This document shows, piece after piece, positions 56,038 to 64,000 of a stretch of 64,000 bases of DNA. How positions within the stretch are numbered: position 1 is the first letter of the stretch; every line of letters starts with the position of its first letter. The DNA comes from an uncultured Pelagibacteraceae bacterium (GTDB taxonomy: Bacteria; Pseudomonadota; Alphaproteobacteria; Pelagibacterales; Pelagibacteraceae), in NCBI GenBank assembly GCA_902576045.1, contig CACGTU010000001.1:38253-102252 (forward strand), in the 5' to 3' direction. A model generated the notes under the pieces. The model was not told the origin of the DNA, ran no database searches, and worked only from the letters and a program-made list of their open reading frames with translations. The position numbers were made by a program, and so were the translations under genes.

Positions 56038-56700
56038 CTATATAATTTCAAGTAACTCACTTAAATCGTGAATTTCATCTAATGGTTGATAGTCAAGATT
56101 ATCAAATACATTTTTATTCCTGTTTACCCAAACAGAATTATATCCATAATTTCCACCCCCAGAAACATCCCATGTATTTGCACTTAAAAATAAAATTTCA
56201 TCCTTTTTAATGTTATATTTTTTTACAGGTAATTCATAAACTTTTGAGTCTGGCTTAAAAATTCCCACTTCTTCAATTGAAAAAATATCATCAAATATAT
56301 TTTCTAAATTATTATTTTTGACCAGATTTCCTAATAAGCTAGGAGTACCATTGGAAAGAATTGCTAACTTAAAATCTTTCTTTTTCAATTTATTTAAAGT
56401 TTCTTTAACTTCAGAAAAAGGTGAGAGTACTTTGTACAAATCTAATAAATCATTTCTCATGGAGTTATCAATTTTGAAAAATTTCATCGATTTGTCTAAA
56501 CTGTCTTCAGTAATTTTCCAAAAATCTTTATGTCTATTCATTAAACTCCTTAACCAAGTATATTCTAATTGTGTGGTTCTCCAATAATTTGCGAAACCTT
56601 CCCACTTATCACCTATTTTTCCTTTACATTTTTCTGCAGCAGAATTGACGTCAAATAAAGTTCCATAAGCATCAAATATTATTGCTTTAATATTTTTCAT
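56038..56700 (-). CDS. Haloacid dehalogenase type II-like HAD hydrolase
   Basis: A 220-residue HAD enzyme with motif I IIFDAYGTLFDV (nucleophilic Asp about residue 10), Arg/Trp region YWRTTQLEYTWLRSLM typical of 2-haloacid dehalogenases, motif II LAILSNGTPSLL, Lys in FKPDSKVYELP and motif IV SANTWDVSGGGNYGY. It may release halide from 2-haloacids or act as a phosphatase. It is divergent from rsmE over 17 bases. Confidence 0.9.
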   Translation of the reverse strand: MKNIKAIIFDAYGTLFDVNSAAEKCKGKIGDKWEGFANYWRTTQLEYTWLRSLMNRHKDFWKITEDSLDKSMKFFKIDNSMRNDLLDLYKVLSPFSEVKETLNKLKKKDFKLAILSNGTPSLLGNLVKNNNLENIFDDIFSIEEVGIFKPDSKVYELPVKKYNIKKDEILFLSANTWDVSGGGNYGYNSVWVNRNKNVFDNLDYQPLDEIHDLSELLEII

Positions 56701-56717
56701 AATTTAATTTAAATATA

Positions 56718-57416
56718 ATGAGCAATATTAGGTTATTTTATCCAGAAAGTTTATCAATTAATTTAGAAGGAAAATTAGATAAAGCACAATCTCATTATTT
56801 AACTAAAGTGATGAGAATTCCTATTGGTGGTAACTTTTCTTTATTTAATAAATTTGGTGAATGGCAAACATTAATTAAAAAAATTTCAAAAAATGATTTA
56901 ACTTTTAAAGTTACTAGGCAACTTAGACATGAAGAAAATGAAACTGATCTTTGGTTAGCTTTTTCTCCAATTAGATCAAATTTTTTTAATTTCATGATTC
57001 AAAAAGCAACAGAATTAGGTGTAACAAAATTCATTCCAGTAATTACAGAAAGGACTGTTGTAAGAAACATAAATTATGAAAGACTTATAAAAATTGTTAC
57101 AGAAGCTTCAGAACAAAGTAACAGATTAAGTATTCCTGAAATAGATAAAATACAAAAATTAGATGAGTTTTTTAAAAATAATAAAGATTTAAATCTTATA
57201 TTTGGAGATTTAAATTCAGATAATAAAAAATTAAAAATAAATAACAAAAAACTTTTATGTATTTTAATTGGCCCCGAAGGCGATTACACTGAGGTCGAGA
57301 GAGAAAAGATTCTTAAATATAGTGGAACACAATCAATAAAATTGGGTAATAACATTCTTCGAACTGAAACTGCAGTTATATCTGCTTTATCTGTGATCAA
57401 TTTTTTAAAAAATTGA
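56718..57416 (+). CDS. rsmE: 16S rRNA (uracil-1498 N3)-methyltransferase RsmE
   Basis: SPOUT methyltransferase (232 residues): N-terminal PUA-like region YLTKVMRIPIGG, middle FFNFMIQKATELGVTKFIPV and TERTVVR, and the C-terminal knot IGPEGDYTEVEREKI and LGNNILRTETAVISAL. Followed by a 59-base gap before ctaC; that gap is the likely place for the oxidase promoter. Confidence 0.94.
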   Translation: MSNIRLFYPESLSINLEGKLDKAQSHYLTKVMRIPIGGNFSLFNKFGEWQTLIKKISKNDLTFKVTRQLRHEENETDLWLAFSPIRSNFFNFMIQKATELGVTKFIPVITERTVVRNINYERLIKIVTEASEQSNRLSIPEIDKIQKLDEFFKNNKDLNLIFGDLNSDNKKLKINNKKLLCILIGPEGDYTEVEREKILKYSGTQSIKLGNNILRTETAVISALSVINFLKN

Positions 57417-57475
57417 TAAATTGTCGCGAAATCTCTAGTGTTTTTTTATATTTTTGGCTTTATAAACTTTTGAAA

Positions 57476-58288
57476 ATGAAAAAATTCATAACAACTTTAT
57501 TAACCTCATTAATTTCATTACCTGCTTTTGCCAATCAACCGGAGAAGTGGCAGTTGAGTTTTCAAGAACCTGCATCTCAGACAATGAGAGATATTGTTTG
57601 GTTCCACGATTATATGTTGCTTCCAATTATTGTGGCAATAAGTGCGTTTGTGTTGTTTCTGATGTTATATGTGATGGTGAGATTTAGAGAGTCTAGAAAT
57701 CCTAATCCGTCAAAAAGAACTCATAATGTTGCAGTGGAAATAATTTGGACATTGGTTCCATGTTTAATTCTAATAGTTATGGCTGTTCCATCATTTAAGG
57801 TTTTGTATTCTCAAGATACAATTCCGAAAGCGGATGTAACTATTAAAGCAATTGGATATCAGTGGTACTGGGGCTATGAATATCCAGATGAAAATATAAT
57901 TTTTGACTCATACATGATTGAAGAAGAGGATTTAAAAGAGGGTCAACCAAGACTTCTAGCAGTTGATAACGTTGTAGTGGTGCCAGTAAATAAAGTTGTA
58001 AAAGTATTAATTACAGCAAATGACGTATTGCATGCATGGGCATTACCTTCATTTGGAGTTAAAAGAGATGCAATGCCAGGAAGAATTAATGAAACATGGT
58101 TTAAAGCAGAAAAAGTTGGAACATACTATGGTCAATGTTCAGAATTATGTGGAATAAAGCACGCATTTATGCCAATTGAAGTAAGAGTAGTTTCTGATGA
58201 GGATTATCAAGCGTGGTTGTCAGATGCGAAAATAAAGTTTGCAAAAGACGAAAGTTTAATTAATAAAAATTTAATAGCGAGTAATTAA
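57476..58288 (+). CDS. ctaC: Cytochrome c oxidase subunit II
   Basis: Membrane-anchored CuA subunit of the aa3-type oxidase (270 residues). Signal peptide (about 1-19), two TM helices (about 45-70 and 90-112), aromatic YQWYWGYEYP, and CuA site CSELCGIKHAFMPIEV. Start taken as ATG 57476; an in-frame TTG at 57413 would overlap rsmE. First gene of ctaC-D-B-F-G-E-surf1-thrC. Confidence 0.96.
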   Translation: MKKFITTLLTSLISLPAFANQPEKWQLSFQEPASQTMRDIVWFHDYMLLPIIVAISAFVLFLMLYVMVRFRESRNPNPSKRTHNVAVEIIWTLVPCLILIVMAVPSFKVLYSQDTIPKADVTIKAIGYQWYWGYEYPDENIIFDSYMIEEEDLKEGQPRLLAVDNVVVVPVNKVVKVLITANDVLHAWALPSFGVKRDAMPGRINETWFKAEKVGTYYGQCSELCGIKHAFMPIEVRVVSDEDYQAWLSDAKIKFAKDESLINKNLIASN

Positions 58289-59926
<1,638 letters not shown>

Positions 59927-59953
59927 ATTCTAGTAAAAATATATAATATTAAA

Positions 59954-60862
59954 ATGCAGTCTACTATCTTAAGAGAAAAAAGATCTAATACAGATCTTGG
60001 AATTATCTCAGAGCTAATAAAGCTCATGAAGCCAAGAGTAATGTCTTTAGTAATATTTACTTGTGCAGTTGGTTTGCTCACGGCTCCAAATTCCATACCT
60101 TTCACTCAGGCAGCTATTGGTATTCTCATAGTGGCCATTGGGGCAGGCGCGGCAGGCGCATTGAACATGTGGTATGAGGCTGATCTTGATAAATTAATGA
60201 CTAGGACATGTTTAAGACCAATTCCACGAGGCAAACTTAATAGAGCTCAGGCTTTATACTTTGGAGCAACATTATCTATTATTTCTGTATTTAGCTTATA
60301 TTATTTTACTAATGCTATTTCAGCTTTCTTGCTGTTTTTTACAATTTTCTTTTATTTGTTTATTTATACAATTTGGTTAAAGAGAAGAACTCCCCAAAAT
60401 ATAGTAATTGGAGGAGCTGCAGGTGCGTTACCACCTGTTATTGGCTGGACCATAGCAACAAACTCTTTATCAATTGAACCTTTAGTTTTTTTTCTAATAA
60501 TTTTTGTTTGGACACCATCTCATTTTTGGGCCTTAAGCCTTTACAAGGCTAAAGATTACAAAAAGGCGAAAATTCCAATGTTGCCAATTACTAATGGAAT
60601 TGAAGACACAAAAAAGAATATATTTATATATTCATTGCTAATGTTACCAACAGTGGTTCTTCCATATGCCATTGGATTTACATCAGAATTATTTCTTACA
60701 CTTGGATTGACCTTGACTATTTATTATAATTATCTTTGCTTTAAACTTTATAATTATAAAAAAAATAAATTTGAGATCAAAATTGCAAAACAAATTTTTG
60801 CTTACTCAATATTTTACTTATTTTTAATTTTTGTGTTATTTTTAATAGATAAACTAATTTAA
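59954..60862 (+). CDS. ctaB: Protohaem IX farnesyltransferase (haem O synthase)
   Basis: Makes haem O, the precursor of haem A of the oxidase (302 residues, about nine TM). Prenyl diphosphate site NMWYEADLDKLMTRT with RPIPRGKL, then the second conserved loop FVWTPSHFWALSLYKAKDY. It overlaps ctaF by one base (A of TAATG). Confidence 0.96.
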   Translation: MQSTILREKRSNTDLGIISELIKLMKPRVMSLVIFTCAVGLLTAPNSIPFTQAAIGILIVAIGAGAAGALNMWYEADLDKLMTRTCLRPIPRGKLNRAQALYFGATLSIISVFSLYYFTNAISAFLLFFTIFFYLFIYTIWLKRRTPQNIVIGGAAGALPPVIGWTIATNSLSIEPLVFFLIIFVWTPSHFWALSLYKAKDYKKAKIPMLPITNGIEDTKKNIFIYSLLMLPTVVLPYAIGFTSELFLTLGLTLTIYYNYLCFKLYNYKKNKFEIKIAKQIFAYSIFYLFLIFVLFLIDKLI

Positions 60863-60984
60863 TGATAAGAGACGAAAGAACAAAAAAGAAAAATTTATGG
60901 ACCGCGCTAGGTCTTGTAATTTTTATAGTAATATTGTTTGTTTTTACTTTATATAACGTAGGTGTCTTTGAGAGATCAATATGA
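60862..60984 (+). CDS. ctaF: CtaF/CoxF-like small membrane protein (40 aa)
   Basis: A 40-codon frame: ATG at 60862 and TGA at 60982-60984. The sequence has a basic head (MIRDERTKKKN) followed by one TM helix (TALGLVIFIVILFVFTLY). It overlaps ctaB by 1 base and ctaG by 4 bases (ATGA). Alphaproteobacterial cta operons carry a small single-TM CoxF/CtaF protein at exactly this place. Assignment rests on location, size and topology; no sequence motif is strong enough to prove it. Confidence 0.75.
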   Translation: MIRDERTKKKNLWTALGLVIFIVILFVFTLYNVGVFERSI

Positions 60985-61529
60985 TAAAAAAAAATACATT
61001 AACGCCTCTTTTGTTAGCTGGAATATTCGTTTTTATGTTAGGATTATCATTTGCTGCAGTACCACTTTATGATTTGTTTTGTAGGGTAACAGGATTTGGA
61101 GGCACTACCCAAATCTCTAAAGAGGCACCAAAGATAGTATTAGATAAAATAGTAAATGTAAGGCTTGATACAAACGTGAATTCTCAGTTAGATTGGGATT
61201 TTGCAGTTAATGAAAAAACTTTGGATGTAAAACCAGGCAAAGTTTATAAAATTAAATTTAATGTTGAAAATTTGGGTGATCAACCTTCATCCGCAGTTGC
61301 AAGTTACAATGTTTCCCCTTCGTCCTTTGGCCAGTATTTTAACAAATTAGGCTGTTTTTGTTTTGAAAAACAGACACTTAAGCCAGGAGAGAAAGCATCT
61401 TATGATTTAGTATTCTATCTAGACCCTGAATTAGTAAACGACCCAAAAACTAAAAATATAGAGGATGTTACTATGTCCTATACTTTTTTCTCCTCTGACT
61501 ACTATAAAGTTGAGAAAAACGAGAGTTAA
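60981..61529 (+). CDS. ctaG: Cytochrome c oxidase assembly protein CtaG/Cox11
   Basis: Copper chaperone inserting CuB into subunit I (182 residues). One TM (about 8-27) with the periplasmic copper-binding Cys in PLYDLFCRVTGFGG and KLGCFCFEKQTLKPGE (CFCF motif). Overlaps ctaF (ATGA) and ends 2 bases before ctaE. Confidence 0.95.
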   Translation: MIKKNTLTPLLLAGIFVFMLGLSFAAVPLYDLFCRVTGFGGTTQISKEAPKIVLDKIVNVRLDTNVNSQLDWDFAVNEKTLDVKPGKVYKIKFNVENLGDQPSSAVASYNVSPSSFGQYFNKLGCFCFEKQTLKPGEKASYDLVFYLDPELVNDPKTKNIEDVTMSYTFFSSDYYKVEKNES

Positions 61530-61531
61530 AA

Positions 61532-62320
61532 ATGTCCTCAGCTCAAAAGCATGATTACCATTTAGTTGACCCTAGTCCGTGGCCGATTGCTACTTCTTTC
61601 GCTACATTAATTACTGCACTAGGAACAGTTTATTATTTGCATGCTCAAGCAATGTGGGCAATGTTGCTTGGATTTGCTCTGCTAATTTATTGTGCATTTA
61701 TGTGGTTCCGAGATGTTGTTATTGAGGCCGAGCACCAAGGCCATCACACTCCAGTTGTACAACTTCATCATAGATATGGAATGACTTTATTCATTGCCTC
61801 TGAGGTAATGTTTTTTGTTGCTTGGTTCTGGGCTTACTTTGATGCAAGTTTATTTCCAAATGAATTTACTGGTAATGTTTGGCCACCAAAAGATATCGAA
61901 ACATTTGATCCATGGGATATTCCTCTTATAAATACTCTAGTTCTTCTTTTATCAGGTACAACAGTTACATGGGCTCATCACTCTTTACTAGAAGGTGATA
62001 GAAAAGGATTTATTAATGGTCTGATTTGTACAGTTGCTCTAGGAGCATTCTTCACTCTTTTACAAATATATGAATATCAACATGCTTCATTTAGTTTTTC
62101 AGGTCATATTTATGGAGCAACTTTTTACATGGCTACAGGCTTTCATGGTTTTCATGTGGTTGTTGGAACAATCTTCCTAGCAGTGTGTCTATGGAGGGGA
62201 AAACTGGGTCATTTTACAAAAGAACATCACTTTGGTTTTGAGGCAGCAGCTTGGTATTGGCACTTTGTCGATGTGGTATGGTTATTTTTATTTGCAGCCA
62301 TATACATTTGGGGAAGTTAA
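61532..62320 (+). CDS. ctaE: Cytochrome c oxidase subunit III
   Basis: Seven-TM core subunit of the aa3-type oxidase (262 residues). Conserved: HDYHLVDPSPWPI, EVMFFVAWFWAYFDASLFP, ATGFHGFHVVVGTIFLAVCL, and AAWYWHFVDVVWLFLF. The stop TAA is followed in the same frame by two codons and then the TTG start of surf1. Confidence 0.97.
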   Translation: MSSAQKHDYHLVDPSPWPIATSFATLITALGTVYYLHAQAMWAMLLGFALLIYCAFMWFRDVVIEAEHQGHHTPVVQLHHRYGMTLFIASEVMFFVAWFWAYFDASLFPNEFTGNVWPPKDIETFDPWDIPLINTLVLLLSGTTVTWAHHSLLEGDRKGFINGLICTVALGAFFTLLQIYEYQHASFSFSGHIYGATFYMATGFHGFHVVVGTIFLAVCLWRGKLGHFTKEHHFGFEAAAWYWHFVDVVWLFLFAAIYIWGS

Positions 62321-62326
62321 AATAGT

Positions 62327-62980
62327 TTGAAAAATAAGCTATCGTTTTCATTATTTGTATATTTTTTTATTTTAGTTTTTTTAGCCCTAGGTACTTGGCA
62401 AATTATAAGGTTAAACTGGAAACTTGAATTAATAAACTCAATCGAACAATCTTTAAAAAGTGAACCAATAGAGTTTAACGGTAGCAATCCAACTAATTTT
62501 AAAAAAATTAAATTTGAAGGAATATTAGACAATTCAAAAATCATTTATTTGTATAGTTTAAGTGAAAAAGGAGAGCCAGGTTTTGATATTGTCAATCCAA
62601 TAAGTATCAATAATAAAAGTTATTTGATTAATCGTGGATGGATTCCTAGAGACTTTAAATCAAAAAAATACTTTTCAGATGAAAGCAAGTTTGAGGGGAT
62701 TTTAAAACTAAAAAGTAAATTTAATTATTTTAAGCCAGATAATGATTTAAACAAGAACTATTGGTTTACATTAAAAGATGAGGATTTATTAAATTATACT
62801 GGTAAACAATTTTCTCCATTCATTATAAATAATATCAGTAAGCAAGAAGGAATTTACCCAAAGTCAAAACAAGTGGGAGCCAATATTTCAAACAACCATT
62901 TAAAATATGCACTTACTTGGTTTTCATTAGCTGTTTCTATATTTTTAATATATTTATATTTCAGAAAAAAAAATTACTGA
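62327..62980 (+). CDS. SURF1 family protein
   Basis: Oxidase assembly factor of the haem-a insertion step (217 residues): TM helices at about 5-22 and 195-212, with NRGWIPRDF and LTWFSLAVSIFLIYLYF. It has no ATG; the frame can only begin at TTG 62327, which is 6 bases after the ctaE stop and in the same frame. It ends TGA with thrC starting ATG in the overlap TGATG. Confidence 0.92.
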   Translation: MKNKLSFSLFVYFFILVFLALGTWQIIRLNWKLELINSIEQSLKSEPIEFNGSNPTNFKKIKFEGILDNSKIIYLYSLSEKGEPGFDIVNPISINNKSYLINRGWIPRDFKSKKYFSDESKFEGILKLKSKFNYFKPDNDLNKNYWFTLKDEDLLNYTGKQFSPFIINNISKQEGIYPKSKQVGANISNNHLKYALTWFSLAVSIFLIYLYFRKKNY

Positions 62981-64000
62981 TGGAATATATTAGTACCAGA
63001 AATAATTCAGATCATTTCTCATTTAAAAACGTTTTTCTTAAAGGTTTAGCAGATGACGGCGGTCTATTTGTGCCAAAATTAATTAAACCATTTACTAAGG
63101 AAGAATTAATCAAACTTAGCAGCCTTAAATACAATGAATTAGCAGCTGAAATTATTTTCCCATTTATTGGAAATTTTATGACAAAAAAAGAATTATCTTT
63201 CTTAATATCTAAATCTTACTCACATTTTAGATGTGAAGATGTTGTAAAAATCTCTGATTTAGGAAAATTTAAAATTTTGGAATTGTTTCATGGTCCAACA
63301 CTCGCTTTCAAAGATATTGCGATGCAATTGATAGGTAATTTTTACCAATATCACTTAGAAAATGCAGAGAAAAAAATTAATATTATTGTAGCAACTTCAG
63401 GAGATACAGGGGCTGCAGCAATTGATGCATTGAAAGGCAAAAGTAATCTAAATGTTTTTGTATTGCATCCTCACAATAAAATTTCACTTGTTCAGAGACG
63501 ATTGATGACAATTCATGAAGAGAGAAATGTTTTTAATATCGCAATTGAGGGTAACTTTGATGATTGTCAAAATTTAGTAAAAGCCATGTTCAATGATCAA
63601 AATTTTTCAAATAAGATCAATATGTCAGGAGTAAACTCAATTAATTGGGCAAGAATAATAGCTCAAGCCGTTTATTACTTTTATGCGTATTTTAAAACAG
63701 GTAATGGACAACCTTTATCATTTTCTGTTCCAACAGGTAATTTTGGAGATATTTATGCTGGTTACTTAGCAAAAAAACTTGGCTTACCTGTTGACAAACT
63801 TATTGTAGCAACAAATAAAAACGACATTCTTCATAGAGCAATTTCTGGAGGCGATTATACTCAAAAGAAAGTTGAAGAAACAAATACTCCTAGTATGGAT
63901 ATTCAGATAGCAAGTAACTTTGAAAGACTTTTATATGATGTGAAAGACTGTAATTCTGAATTTACAAAAGATGTCATGAGTAAAATAAAAAATAATGAAT
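62980..64000 (+). CDS. thrC: Threonine synthase (cut by right window edge)
   Basis: PLP enzyme of threonine synthesis. Open to the last base, 340 codons seen. N-terminal MEYISTRN and DDGGLFVPK, the PLP Lys in HGPTLAFKDIAMQLIG, then VATSGDTGAAAIDAL and SVPTGNFGDIYAGYLAKK. Starts with ATG 62980 sharing one base with the SURF1 stop. The C-terminal about 120 residues lie outside. surf1 followed by thrC is a typical alphaproteobacterial order. Confidence 0.95.
   Translation, partial: MEYISTRNNSDHFSFKNVFLKGLADDGGLFVPKLIKPFTKEELIKLSSLKYNELAAEIIFPFIGNFMTKKELSFLISKSYSHFRCEDVVKISDLGKFKILELFHGPTLAFKDIAMQLIGNFYQYHLENAEKKINIIVATSGDTGAAAIDALKGKSNLNVFVLHPHNKISLVQRRLMTIHEERNVFNIAIEGNFDDCQNLVKAMFNDQNFSNKINMSGVNSINWARIIAQAVYYFYAYFKTGNGQPLSFSVPTGNFGDIYAGYLAKKLGLPVDKLIVATNKNDILHRAISGGDYTQKKVEETNTPSMDIQIASNFERLLYDVKDCNSEFTKDVMSKIKNNE

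Noticed and set aside
57413..57475. TTG-started extension of ctaC into rsmE
   Set aside because: A normal signal peptide begins at ATG 57476, and the extension would overlap rsmE without a ribosome binding site.

Overview
The window looks like a piece of a streamlined marine alphaproteobacterial chromosome, most likely the SAR11 clade (Candidatus Pelagibacter and relatives). By eye the DNA is about 70% A+T. Coding sequence is nearly continuous: many genes overlap by 1-20 bases, no gap between genes exceeds about 250 bases, and there are no transposases, phage genes, CRISPR arrays, rRNA or tRNA genes. Alphaproteobacterial marker families are present: ChvI/ChvG, the ATPase zeta inhibitor, DUF2093, a BamF-like DUF3035 lipoprotein, a ScfR-type regulator beside aceA, and a ctaCDBFGE-surf1-thrC block. 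The assignment rests on gene content and protein appearance, not on a database search.

Layout. 1-7000 (+): end of polA; chvI-chvG two-component pair; ahcY; then the overlapping set tsaE-amgK-murU (tRNA t6A ATPase plus cell-wall sugar recycling). 7000-14600: gpmA (-); ATPase zeta inhibitor, a thermonuclease-like exported protein and a transglycosylase-like lipoprotein (+); then on the minus strand an RND efflux pump with its adaptor, a sulfurtransferase and msrA. 14600-21450: EamA transporter and AlkA-type glycosylase, DUF1330, a purine-type phosphoribosyltransferase facing an AzgA/NCS2 purine permease, a small lipoprotein, Hsp20 and oligopeptidase B. 21400-30250: membrane J-domain protein, DapA-like aldolase, cyclopropane fatty acid synthase, an extremely Lys-rich coiled-coil protein, TPR protein, ScfR-type regulator divergent from a tiny ORF plus isocitrate lyase, DjlA-like protein and small membrane or thiol proteins. 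30300-39530: TldD/TldE protease pair, FAD oxidoreductase, exported DUF6134-like protein, YczE-like membrane protein, typA, groEL-groES. 39600-46100 (+): HAD phosphatase, ribF, ileS, lspA, BamF-like lipoprotein, pgi. 46085-53760 (mostly -): rsmD, purD, then lpxL-like, lpxK, waaA and msbA (lipid A/KDO synthesis and export), ubiA. 53800-64000: DUF2721, quinone oxidoreductase, pirin, haloacid dehalogenase, rsmE, and the aa3-type cytochrome c oxidase operon ctaC-ctaD-ctaB-ctaF-ctaG-ctaE-surf1 running into thrC, which is cut by the right edge.

The most interesting signals are regulatory. (1) hsp20 has a sigma-32-like promoter followed by a leader whose Shine-Dalgarno hairpin carries the hallmark of a ROSE RNA thermometer (a UUGCU tract paired to AGGAGG with an internal G-G mismatch). 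(2) groES has a promoter of the same sigma-32 architecture. (3) Between the ScfR-type regulator and aceA there are two tandem pairs of TTTGTAAA-like sites with identical 9-base phasing plus an inverted copy, a probable operator for glyoxylate-shunt control. (4) The NCS2 permease has its strong ribosome binding site inside a 6-bp hairpin. (5) A protein whose first 57 residues are mostly Lys/Arg is encoded over A11 and A12 homopolymers. (6) A 40-codon CtaF/CoxF-like gene sits between ctaB and ctaG.
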